This document shows, piece after piece, positions 17,230-25,499 of a stretch of 62,396 nt of DNA; the first letter of the stretch is position 1, and every line of letters begins with the position of its first letter. Where the stretch lies: positions 1 to 62,396 of the forward strand of contig JAFWGU010000005.1 of assembly GCA_017512285.1 (NCBI GenBank), written 5' to 3'. Source of the DNA: Erysipelotrichaceae bacterium. GTDB taxonomy: Bacteria; Bacillota_I; Bacilli_A; Erysipelotrichales; Erysipelotrichaceae. The notes beneath the pieces are model-generated. The model was given only the letters and a program-made list of their open reading frames with translations. It made no database searches and was not told the origin of the DNA. The position numbers and the translations under genes were made by a program.

Positions 17230-18819
17230 TTAGTTTTCCTTTGGTGTGAATCTTGCTGGTCCGAACAGCTGTACTACGAAGTTGTTTGTCTGCAGCTTTT
17301 CGTAGAAGTAATGATACTTGTCCTGCTGTTCCTTAGGCATCATGGCTGTATTGTTATTCAGGTTGATGATGTCAAAGCTCTCGGCATACTTCTTCCATTC
17401 AGGTCTGCCTTCACCGTTTGGATCACCGGTAGCTGCGTATGTCTGCCAGTATCCCTGGATCAGTTCCATGAAATCATAGTCAGCGCCTACCCAGTGATAT
17501 GGGAAGAACGGATTTCTCTCACCATGATCGACACGGCCGAATACATATGGCATTTCAGCACAGTGCGGTGAACCGTCATTGTGACCTCTCTCTGTTTCGT
17601 TTTCCTTGCTCATCAGCCATACATAGGCATTGCGTCCGTACTTGTTGCATAATTCAGCAAGCTTGGCACTGCCTAGCAGCATGATGTCTGAAGCGATGGT
17701 TGATACCTGCTTTGCGGCTTCGATGCCGTTTGTTGCAGGATACCACTTCTTCATGTTCTCTACATTATCCGGGAAGGCTTCTTCCAAGTATGCATGGAAC
17801 TTCTCTACGGAGTATTCAGAAGCCTTTACAGCCGGGAATTCCTGAGCGCATGAACCGATCATGACGTCAAAGTCATTGAATTCACCATTATCCATGATCT
17901 CTGAATACGGCTTTGGTAAGAATTCTCCGTCAACGCAGAAGCTGAAGCCCCAGTGGCCCAATCCTCTGCTTCTTACCCATTCTTCATACTTATCGAATAA
18001 TTCCCAGGCATCTCTCTTTCTTAATTCCTCAATTGACTTGCAGCCAATGTAGTTCATGTATTCAACGCCGAGATCTTCCATTGCCTTTCTTGGTCCTGGC
18101 TGCATGAAGCCCCAGTAGATTGGACCGCTTTCAATGGATACACGGTTGATTATTCCCTTCATTAGCGGAGATGCATGTAAAGCACCAGTTCCGGCTGCTC
18201 CGCCTGACTGTCCGGCTACCGTAATGCGGTCAGGGTCGCCACCGAATTTGGCAATGTTTTCCTTGACCCACTGACAGGCCTTGCGCATGTCATACAGCGC
18301 GTAGTTTCCGCTTGTTCCGCCAGTTTCAGCTGTCAGCTCAGGATGAGCAAAGAATCCGAAGAAACCCAGACGGTAGTTGATAGTAACTACAACGATATCC
18401 TTTCTCTTGGCAAAGCCGATGCCATCGCATACAACTTCACAGCCGCTTCCTGCTACCATTCCGCCGCCATGGATCCAGATGAATACCGGAAGCTTGTCTT
18501 CTTCAGTCTTGGCAGGAGTCCATACGTTCAGATACAGACAGTCTTCCTCATACTGTGACGGTGCCATGAACTGCGGTACGCCATGTACGTTTGCCGGCAT
18601 ATCTTCCATTTCCATGACATGCTGAACAGCGGCTGCGCTGTACTGTGTTGCCTTACGAACGCCACGCCATTTGCCAGGATCTTCCGGATGTCTGAAACGA
18701 CGGTCACCGATTGGAGGTGCTGCATATGGAATGCCCTTGAATACCTTGACGTTTCCGTCAACATAACCCTGCAGCCATCCCTGCTTGACCAATACTTTTG
18801 CGTTTTCAAAATTTGACAT
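17230..18819 (-). CDS. Type-B carboxylesterase
   Basis: 529 residues, PF00135. VFKGIPYAAPPIGDRRF at 26-42, EEDCLYLNVWTP at 91-102, oxyanion HGGG at 117-120, nucleophile Ser205 in GQSGGAAG, and His in the PHCAEMPYVFGR block. It is longer than the 4069-5475 paralogue, with extra C-terminal sequence ending LFGPARFTPKEN. No signal peptide. AAGGAAAAG site upstream. It is followed without a gap by DUF3237 and preceded by an esterase-D-like gene with a 40-base spacing, forming an ester-hydrolysis unit. Confidence 0.92.
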   Translation of the reverse strand: MSNFENAKVLVKQGWLQGYVDGNVKVFKGIPYAAPPIGDRRFRHPEDPGKWRGVRKATQYSAAAVQHVMEMEDMPANVHGVPQFMAPSQYEEDCLYLNVWTPAKTEEDKLPVFIWIHGGGMVAGSGCEVVCDGIGFAKRKDIVVVTINYRLGFFGFFAHPELTAETGGTSGNYALYDMRKACQWVKENIAKFGGDPDRITVAGQSGGAAGTGALHASPLMKGIINRVSIESGPIYWGFMQPGPRKAMEDLGVEYMNYIGCKSIEELRKRDAWELFDKYEEWVRSRGLGHWGFSFCVDGEFLPKPYSEIMDNGEFNDFDVMIGSCAQEFPAVKASEYSVEKFHAYLEEAFPDNVENMKKWYPATNGIEAAKQVSTIASDIMLLGSAKLAELCNKYGRNAYVWLMSKENETERGHNDGSPHCAEMPYVFGRVDHGERNPFFPYHWVGADYDFMELIQGYWQTYAATGDPNGEGRPEWKKYAESFDIINLNNNTAMMPKEQQDKYHYFYEKLQTNNFVVQLFGPARFTPKEN

Positions 18820-18859
18820 AACTTTTCCTTTCTTTCCTTTGATATCAATAATTAATTGT

Positions 18860-19669
18860 TTACTTATTGTTTAAAAGCCACTCAATCCCCTTGTATGCGT
18901 GAGGTACCCAGAAGTTCCAGTCATGAACTCCCGGTGCTTCAACATAGGTGAAGTCAGCTTTCTGTTCCTTAAGGAAATCTCTCATCAGGTGATTTGGGAC
19001 CAACAGGAAGTCCTCAGACCCGCAGGCCATGAAGATCCTTGGATTCTTTCTTCCTTCCCTGACGTTGCGCTTAAATAGCACTTCAGGATTATGATCACTA
19101 TCCAGAGCCTTGCTCAGATCACCGAAGGTATCCACATAGTACTCATAGTTAGCCATGACCGGATCCTGACTGTCAGGCTTCATGTCCTTGAGATGATATA
19201 CGATCAGGGCACTTGACAGTGCCATGATGCCGACGAATATCTCTGGATACATTAATCCCGTGTGCAGTGCACCGAATCCTCCCATTGACAATCCACCAAT
19301 GAAGGTGTCTTCTCTGTCAGTAGCCAGACCAAAGGTCTTCTGAAGATACTCAACCAGATCCCTGCCTATGAACTGACAGTACCTGTGACCAGTTGCCTTC
19401 TTGTCCAGATAGAAACTTATTCCCCCGCTTGGCATGACGATGGCCAGGTTGTATTTCATGGCATAATCAGCAGCCGGTGCATTGTACAGCCAGTCAGTAC
19501 AGTCTCCGCTGTAACCGTGAAGCAGGATCAGCGTCTTCGGCTTGCGGGTGTAATATGGGTTTCCCTTGAGAAACGGCGGTAGCTCATCAGCCGATACCGG
19601 AAGATGAATGTAGAATTCTCCATTACGGGCTAAGGCTTCAGAACGGAATCTCACATAATGAGTAGACAT
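18860..19669 (-). CDS. Esterase D-like alpha/beta hydrolase
   Basis: 269 residues from the ATG at 19669 (AAGGAG nine bases upstream). The putative esterase family (PF00756) is shown by LILLHGYSGDCTDW (47-60), the nucleophile elbow GGLSMGGFGAL with Ser128, and the late His in PGVHDWNFW. Family members include feruloyl esterases and S-formylglutathione hydrolases; this one has no lipobox or signal peptide. First gene of the 19669-16611 unit and divergent from the solute-binding protein gene, so its promoter shares the 19670-19891 gap with the cre site. Confidence 0.9.
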   Translation of the reverse strand: MSTHYVRFRSEALARNGEFYIHLPVSADELPPFLKGNPYYTRKPKTLILLHGYSGDCTDWLYNAPAADYAMKYNLAIVMPSGGISFYLDKKATGHRYCQFIGRDLVEYLQKTFGLATDREDTFIGGLSMGGFGALHTGLMYPEIFVGIMALSSALIVYHLKDMKPDSQDPVMANYEYYVDTFGDLSKALDSDHNPEVLFKRNVREGRKNPRIFMACGSEDFLLVPNHLMRDFLKEQKADFTYVEAPGVHDWNFWVPHAYKGIEWLLNNK

Positions 19670-19767
19670 TATAAAATTCTCCTTTTTTTCATTAACTGTA
19701 TTATATTTGACGTTCTTCAAGAAGAATATTAAAAAAGTGCCATGGACTTTTGACTTTCAACTATTGA

Positions 19768-19782
19768 AGGAAAACGCTTACA
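19768..19782 (+). promoter_or_regulatory. Catabolite-responsive element (CcpA box)
   Basis: AGGAAAACGCTTACA fits the cre consensus WTGNAANCGNWNNCA with a single mismatch (G for T at position 2). It sits between the divergent esterase (19669) and the solute-binding protein (19892), where binding could repress both. CcpA control of sugar-ester uptake is therefore likely; the regulator gene itself is not in the window. Confidence 0.65.
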
Positions 19783-19852
19783 TAAAAGCATTTAAATTTA
19801 AACTCAATGAGTTTTTTTCTAAAGTAAAGCATTCCGACATATGATTAAATTG

Positions 19853-19882
19853 ATATTGAGAAAAGAACTCAATATAGGGAGG
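19853..19882 (+). promoter_or_regulatory. Hairpin abutting the ribosome site of the solute-binding protein gene
   Basis: ATATTGAG (19853-19860), seven-base loop AAAAGAA, CTCAATAT (19868-19875), immediately followed by AGGGAGG (19876-19882). A related word, AACTCAATGAGTT, occurs upstream at 19801-19813. The stem may protect the mRNA 5' end or modulate translation; an operator is also possible. Confidence 0.5.
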
Positions 19883-19891
19883 AAATTTATA

Positions 19892-21385
19892 ATGAAGAAA
19901 CTATTTGTTCTTTTACTGTCAGTTCTCCTGGTTGTCACAGCTTTATCAGGCTGTTCAAACAAGCCAGAGGGCGACAAGAGTGAACCTTCAGTTATCACAT
20001 TAGACATGTCTACCCTGTTTATCGTTCCAAACCTGGACGCTACACAGAAGGTTGAAGACGCAATCAATGATTATCTGAAGAACACATTACATGAAGAAGG
20101 ATACAAGATCCACCTGAAGATCACTTCAATCGGTGACTATCTGCAGAAGATCCCAATGGAACTGGCAAGCGGCGCTGAGGACACACCAGACATCGTCCAG
20201 GTATTCGCTCTGGCAAGCTGGGTTGAAAACGGCTACATCATTCCATTAGACAAGTATCTTGACAAGGAACTGAAGCCAACAGTTGACCTGATCGGCAACA
20301 TCATCGGCAGTGGTAAGGTAAACGGCCAGATGTACATGATCCCACGTTACTTCGGCACAGTTCTTGACTGGAAGTTCATCTACAACAAGGCATTAGTTGA
20401 TGCTGCAGGCGTTGATGTAACAAAGGCAAAGGACATCGATTCATTAGGTGACGTATTAGCTGAATTAAAGCAGGCATATCCTGATGAGCACTTCTTAGTA
20501 TACTGCGACCAGTTCAACAGACTGTACAACCTGAAGACACATACATCACAGGTTGGCACATACGCAGCTACAGTTGGCGAGAGCACAACATTATACGACT
20601 ACTATGAAACAGAAGCTTATAAGAACGCTGTTTACAAGGCATATGAATTCCGTCAGAAAGGCTACGCTGACCCAGAAGGCTCAGCCAACACATTAAGCCA
20701 TGACGCAGTAGTAATGAGCGGCTCAAGCAAGGGCGTTATCATGGGACACTCTGCAGATGCTGAAGGCATCGCAAAGATGTTCACCAGAACAAATGAATAC
20801 GGTGCTGAATTCGGTGCTGTTACAATCGGTATCGATGACCTGTCAACAGATACATTAGGTATCGGCATCTCTCACTCCTGCAAGGATCCAGATGCTGCAG
20901 CACGTTTCATCAACCTGTTATACACAGATGAATTCGTATGGATCACATTGATCTACGGTGTTGAGGGACAGGACTATGTATGGAATGCTGACCACACAAA
21001 GGTTAACTATCCAGAAGGATTAGACTTCAACTCTGTACCATACAACTGCATCTACTCATGCGGCATGATCGGTAACGGTTTCCAGGGTCTCGAATACGAA
21101 ACATCTGACGAAAGCGGTTCAGACCGTGAATATGGCAAGAAGTTAATGGACGAAGCATGGTGCCCGCCACTGTATGGCTTCATCCCATCAACAGCTAACG
21201 TAATGAATGAAATCACAGCCATCGGTAACGTCGTAGAACAGTACAACAACGTATTGTCATACGGTGACGTTGACCCAGCTGTTGAATATCCGAAGTTCAT
21301 CGCAGCATTAAAGGATGCCGGCATCGACAAGCTGATTGCTGATTACCAAGCTCAGGCTGATGAATGGGTAAAGGTAAATAAGTAA
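19892..21385 (+). CDS. ABC transporter solute-binding lipoprotein (carbohydrate, Lpl-type)
   Basis: 497-residue lipoprotein. The signal peptide MKKLFVLLLSVLLVVTALSG ends in Cys21 (lipobox LSGC), which anchors it outside the membrane; a polar linker (SNKPEGDKSE) follows. The body carries PDIVQVFALASWVENGYIIPLDKYL and NGQMYMIPRYFG, like group-1 binding proteins that work with LplB/YtcP permeases for oligosaccharides such as galacturonides. Thr, Pro and Ser codons are strongly biased to ACA, CCA and TCA, unlike the neighbours, as expected for a very highly expressed gene. A terminator follows directly, so the binding protein is made in excess over the permeases encoded 4 kb downstream. Ligand unknown. 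Confidence 0.92.
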   Translation: MKKLFVLLLSVLLVVTALSGCSNKPEGDKSEPSVITLDMSTLFIVPNLDATQKVEDAINDYLKNTLHEEGYKIHLKITSIGDYLQKIPMELASGAEDTPDIVQVFALASWVENGYIIPLDKYLDKELKPTVDLIGNIIGSGKVNGQMYMIPRYFGTVLDWKFIYNKALVDAAGVDVTKAKDIDSLGDVLAELKQAYPDEHFLVYCDQFNRLYNLKTHTSQVGTYAATVGESTTLYDYYETEAYKNAVYKAYEFRQKGYADPEGSANTLSHDAVVMSGSSKGVIMGHSADAEGIAKMFTRTNEYGAEFGAVTIGIDDLSTDTLGIGISHSCKDPDAAARFINLLYTDEFVWITLIYGVEGQDYVWNADHTKVNYPEGLDFNSVPYNCIYSCGMIGNGFQGLEYETSDESGSDREYGKKLMDEAWCPPLYGFIPSTANVMNEITAIGNVVEQYNNVLSYGDVDPAVEYPKFIAALKDAGIDKLIADYQAQADEWVKVNK

Positions 21386-21413
21386 TATTTACTGATCATT
21401 CATAAATAGCATA

Positions 21414-21446
21414 AAAAGGCAGGTAGTTAAGTACCTGCCTTTTATT
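21414..21446 (+). terminator. Terminator after the solute-binding protein
   Basis: AAAGGCAGGTA (21415-21425), six-base loop, TACCTGCCTTT (21432-21442), T-rich tail. A TATAAT (21448-21453) right after it may be the -10 of the sensor kinase gene. Confidence 0.88.
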
Positions 21447-21479
21447 GTATAATAGATTAGATAAAGGGATGTTCACATA

Positions 21480-23192
21480 ATGAAGAATTCATGGAGAAAA
21501 GTTGTAATCATACTGTTATCCTGCATACTGATCACATCAGCATTGTTTTTTGTGGTCATGACCATTTCCTATAATAACGTCTACATGCGGACCGTTCTCA
21601 GCAATAATGAACACATTGCCTCTAGCTGGTCAAGTGCCATAGATACCAGGCTGAATACGGTATATGAGCATCTCTATGACCTGGTGGTAAATGTCTACAA
21701 CAACACCGATGTCCGTATCGGCTCTCCTGACATGGATTACGATGACAGGAAAAAACTGCAGGATCTGATCAATGCCAAGATGATGGCCTCAAATGATCTG
21801 ACTTGCATGTACATCATTGACAATGACAGCGATCTGTACTTCTACAGCGGCAAGAGTACCCTTTCACAGCCTGTTAACTATAATCTGAAAATATACCTGC
21901 AGTCATACAGCCGCAAGCATATTTCCTCTCTTAACAACCGCCGCTGGGATCTCATTAATGTCCTTGAAGAAGGTTATTATTACAAGTCCATACAGCTTGG
22001 CAAGTATGTAATCGGAGCCTTAAGTGACTGTTCACTTTACAGGATTGAAAATTCAAATGATCTTGGCGTTCAGGACGGTTCATTCTTCATTCAGGGTGAC
22101 CATACCAGTTTCTGTGTCAGCGGCAGCAGTGAACTTGCCAGCATAATTGACGCAAGAGATGACAGCGACTATTTCCAGAACGGGTTTGCCGTTTCACGCA
22201 TTGAGCAGAACTCAGCTAACGCAACCAGCATTTTCATTACCAAACCCCTCGGTTTTTCAACGCAGTGGAAACTGGCAGCCTTCTTCCTGATTCTTGACAG
22301 TGCCGTGTGTGTAATACTGGTTGCCATACTGTCAATGAACATAGACAAGAAGCTGCGTATTCCTATCAGAGAACTGGTAAAGGCCAACCAGGAAGTTGCC
22401 AAGGGTGATTTCGGATACAAACTTGATGTTGAAAGCGCCGGCAGCAGTGAATTTGAAGAACTGTATTCAAGTTTCAACGACATGTCCTCAAAGATTGAAA
22501 ACCTGACCATTGAGGCTTATGACCTGAAACTGAAGCGTGAGGAAAACCGTCTGAAGATGTTAAGAGCCCAGATGAGACCACACACCTTCCTTAACGGCAT
22601 CTCAACCGTCAGTAACATGACTTATACAAGCACGCCTGAGCAGATAAGAAAATACATTGCGGCATTTGCCAAATTTACCAGATACATGCTAAACAAGTCC
22701 AATGACTGGACTACTGTCGGTGAAGAACTGAACAACATTGAAAACTACGTGACGATGCAGAAGATCAGGTTCCCCAACAGCATCAGCATGGTCGTGGAAT
22801 GTGATCCCGACGTTCAGGCAACAAGGATCCCCTATTTAATTCTGTTCTCCCTGGTAGAAAACTCCTTCAAGCACGCCATGACTCTCGTCAGTACGATGGA
22901 ACTGAAGATAAGCGGCAGCTGGTATGAGGAAGAAGGATTCAGGGGCATAAAGCTGACTGAGGAAGACAACGGTGCCGGCTTCAGTGAAGAAGCCTTTGCC
23001 AAGCTGGAAAAGATCGATCCAGACGATCTGTATACAAAGGAACACCTCGGACTTACCAACGTAAGGTACAGTCTGAACATGATATATAAGCGTGATGACC
23101 TTCTCAGGCTTTCCAACAAGCCTGAAGGAGGAGCCATCATTGAACTGTTGATACCCCAACAGGAGGTAGAAAATGAAACTGCTGGTATGTGA
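21480..23192 (+). CDS. YesM-type sensor histidine kinase
   Basis: 570 residues. TM1 at about 9-30, an extracellular sensor of about 230 residues, TM2 at about 264-286 (LAAFFLILDSAVCVILVAIL), a HAMP region at 287-345, then the His-kinase domain (PF06580). The phospho-acceptor His368 lies in QMRPHTFLNG, which departs from the usual QINPHFLYNT. The N-box is LVENSFKHAM (Asn461) and the G-box is EDNGAGFSEE. Partner of the AraC-type response regulator whose start overlaps its end by 20 bases. Probably senses an external carbohydrate and controls the ABC importer. Confidence 0.92.
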   Translation: MKNSWRKVVIILLSCILITSALFFVVMTISYNNVYMRTVLSNNEHIASSWSSAIDTRLNTVYEHLYDLVVNVYNNTDVRIGSPDMDYDDRKKLQDLINAKMMASNDLTCMYIIDNDSDLYFYSGKSTLSQPVNYNLKIYLQSYSRKHISSLNNRRWDLINVLEEGYYYKSIQLGKYVIGALSDCSLYRIENSNDLGVQDGSFFIQGDHTSFCVSGSSELASIIDARDDSDYFQNGFAVSRIEQNSANATSIFITKPLGFSTQWKLAAFFLILDSAVCVILVAILSMNIDKKLRIPIRELVKANQEVAKGDFGYKLDVESAGSSEFEELYSSFNDMSSKIENLTIEAYDLKLKREENRLKMLRAQMRPHTFLNGISTVSNMTYTSTPEQIRKYIAAFAKFTRYMLNKSNDWTTVGEELNNIENYVTMQKIRFPNSISMVVECDPDVQATRIPYLILFSLVENSFKHAMTLVSTMELKISGSWYEEEGFRGIKLTEEDNGAGFSEEAFAKLEKIDPDDLYTKEHLGLTNVRYSLNMIYKRDDLLRLSNKPEGGAIIELLIPQQEVENETAGM

Positions 23193-24750
23193 CGATGACA
23201 TTTCCACGATCGATGTGATACAGAGTCAGCTCGACTGCAAGGAGCTGGGCATATCAAAGATCTTAAGAGCCTACAACGGCGTAATGGCCAGAGAAGTAAT
23301 AGATGCGGAGAACCCGGATCTCATTCTCTGTGATATTGGCATGCCTCTTTCCAACGGGTTAGAGGTACTCGAATATGTCTACAACAAGAACCCTGACATT
23401 GAATTCTCATTTCTGACCTGTTACGAAAGCTTTGAATATGCCCAGAAGGCCATCAGATACGGCGTCACAAGCTACCTTACCAAGCCATTTGACCTGGAAG
23501 AAGTCAAGGTATGCATACAGAAGATGATTGCCAATGTCAGAAAGAAAAAGGAAAAGGATACACGGGAACAGAGTCAATATGACTCACTCATGTCCTCAGT
23601 ATTCCGTCAGGCCTGTGATGGGGTACTCGGCACGGACAGAGAGATGGTTGATGCAGGATTAAGAATAAACGGTGTAGACTTCAACGCTGACAGCAAGTGG
23701 CGTGTCGTCTTCAGCTGTGCTGACATTACTGATGCCATAAAGAAGACCTGGAGCAAGGAACTGCTGCTGTTTACAGCCTCCAAGATCCATGACGAAGTCA
23801 TTCTTGACTACATTGGCAGTGCTCATACCGTCGTCAATTCCGATGACCGCTTCATCTGGAGCTTCTGCTTCGTGCAGGGAGAAACAGACAGAGATGCACT
23901 TAAGGAACGATGCGAAACCCTGATCAGCTTCGGAAATCGTTACATGTCATTGAATCCCGTTGTCATCATTTCGGATGTATTCAGTTTCTATCAGGCCAGC
24001 AATGTGGTAACGGAACTCTATGATTCAATGCGCAAGCTGCGTTACTATTCCGGAAAGATCTTCTATCAGGATCAGCTGAACAAGGAAGCCATAGAGACTT
24101 CCCCTGCCCTTAACGAAAGTCAGATCCTCTGGTATTTCAAGAAAAGAGACTCTGCCGGTTATGGGGAATATCTTTCCAACATACTGGAAAACTGCAACGG
24201 CAGTGAGCAGACCCTTGACCATCTGCGCCGGGAACTGATAAACATTTACATCAATCATTTCCGTGACAACGGAATGAGTTCCAATACCATCTTCATGGAC
24301 CCGGACATCATCGCTCTGGATGAGAAGTCCAACACCGGCAAAAAAGCATTCATGAAATATGCCGAGGGCCTCTTTAACCTGCAGCAGATCAAGCTTCAGG
24401 AGCAGATCGACTCTGAGGACATCATCATCCGGGCAAAGCGTTACATAGATGAAAACTATCATGAAAACATAGACCGCAATGACGTTGCGGCTGTGGCTTT
24501 CGTTACTCCCAACTACCTTTCAAAACTGTTCAAGAGCAGCATGAACATGAACTTAAGGGAATACATCAACCAGCTGCGCATAGAAGAAGCCAAGAGACTG
24601 TTATTATCAACATCCATGTCAGTCAGTGAGATTGCTTCTTACGTGGGCTACTTCAACATTTCCTACTTCTCTACCGTCTTCCATAAGATCGTAGGCGTGA
24701 GTCCGTTTGACTGGAGAACAGAAGGAGGAAGTGAAAATGAAGCTAAGTGA
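23173..24750 (+). CDS. YesN-type AraC-family response regulator
   Basis: 525 residues. The receiver domain has the acid pair in VCDDD, the phospho-acceptor Asp54 in LCDIGMP, Thr82 and Lys104 in TKPF. A long middle region (about 130-415) of the YesN type follows, then a C-terminal double HTH of the AraC family with TPNYLSKLFK and SVSEIASYVGYFNISYFSTV. AGGAGG precedes the ATG, which overlaps the kinase gene, giving coupled synthesis. Expected to activate the lpl-like permease operon and perhaps the binding-protein gene. Confidence 0.93.
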   Translation: MKLLVCDDDISTIDVIQSQLDCKELGISKILRAYNGVMAREVIDAENPDLILCDIGMPLSNGLEVLEYVYNKNPDIEFSFLTCYESFEYAQKAIRYGVTSYLTKPFDLEEVKVCIQKMIANVRKKKEKDTREQSQYDSLMSSVFRQACDGVLGTDREMVDAGLRINGVDFNADSKWRVVFSCADITDAIKKTWSKELLLFTASKIHDEVILDYIGSAHTVVNSDDRFIWSFCFVQGETDRDALKERCETLISFGNRYMSLNPVVIISDVFSFYQASNVVTELYDSMRKLRYYSGKIFYQDQLNKEAIETSPALNESQILWYFKKRDSAGYGEYLSNILENCNGSEQTLDHLRRELINIYINHFRDNGMSSNTIFMDPDIIALDEKSNTGKKAFMKYAEGLFNLQQIKLQEQIDSEDIIIRAKRYIDENYHENIDRNDVAAVAFVTPNYLSKLFKSSMNMNLREYINQLRIEEAKRLLLSTSMSVSEIASYVGYFNISYFSTVFHKIVGVSPFDWRTEGGSENEAK

Positions 24751-25414
24751 GCAGTTAAGAGCTGACAGGGAGAAACTCAGAAAGCTCCCTGACCGCAGCA
24801 GCAGGCTTCGTTTCATCTGGGACTACTACAAGTATCCCCTGCTGTTTGTATCCACGGTATTAGTGATACTGCTTGTCAGTTTCATCAGCAATCTCGGCAA
24901 GGCGGACATCAATCTTTATGTCGTTCTGCTGAATAATGATTCACCGGTCGTTGAATGCGATGAATCCGTCTTCAACGACACCATGAGCAGAGCCGGCATT
25001 GACATGAAGGGAAAGCGCGTTGACGTAAACAAGGACCTTTCTCTGGGAATGGGTACCAATGAAGCGGCAGACATGGAGACTCTTCAGGTCCTGACTGCCC
25101 TTTTCAGCATCAGCGACCTTGACGTCTATGTCGCACCGAAGCAGTACTTTGACTATTTCGTCCAGGAAAACGGCTTTGCCGATCTTAACCGGCTGATAGA
25201 CAGAGACATTCTGGACAGATACCCTGACGATCTGTACGGACGCTCAGATGCCAATGGCAATCTGTACGTTGACGGCATTATTCTGCATAAGGGGTCCCCT
25301 CTTCATAAGGCCGGATATTATCATGATGACGTCGTGATCGGCGTCGTCAACAATGCCTATCACTTTGATGAAGCCATCACTTTTCTGAAGCAGCTGCTAA
25401 GGGATAGAAATTGA
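24737..25414 (+). CDS. Unknown single-pass membrane protein co-transcribed with the two-component system
   Basis: 225 residues from the ATG at 24737 (AAGGAGG eight bases upstream; it overlaps the regulator by 14 bases). A basic cytoplasmic head (MKLSEQLRADREKLRKLP) and one helix YPLLFVSTVLVILLVSFI at about 37-54 are followed by an extracellular domain of about 165 residues. That domain has VYVAPKQYFDYFV and FADLNRLIDRDILDRYPDDLY, loosely reminiscent of solute-binding-protein lobes. I do not recognise a named family. It may be an accessory sensor for the kinase or a membrane-tethered ligand-binding partner. Confidence 0.75.
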   Translation: MKLSEQLRADREKLRKLPDRSSRLRFIWDYYKYPLLFVSTVLVILLVSFISNLGKADINLYVVLLNNDSPVVECDESVFNDTMSRAGIDMKGKRVDVNKDLSLGMGTNEAADMETLQVLTALFSISDLDVYVAPKQYFDYFVQENGFADLNRLIDRDILDRYPDDLYGRSDANGNLYVDGIILHKGSPLHKAGYYHDDVVIGVVNNAYHFDEAITFLKQLLRDRN

Positions 25415-25440
25415 CAAATGCATCGTACTTTTTTTAATGT

Positions 25441-25469
25441 TTGCAAATCCCATTATCAGTAATATGAAT
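25441..25469 (+). promoter_or_regulatory. Candidate promoter of the permease operon
   Basis: TTGCAA (25441-25446), 16-base spacer, TATGAA (25463-25468), about 30 bases before the LplB-like start. A second candidate -35, TTGACA, lies at 25411-25416, overlapping the end of the preceding gene. Confidence 0.45.
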
Positions 25470-25499
25470 ATGGATAACAATAAGTAAAGGAGTAAGTTT

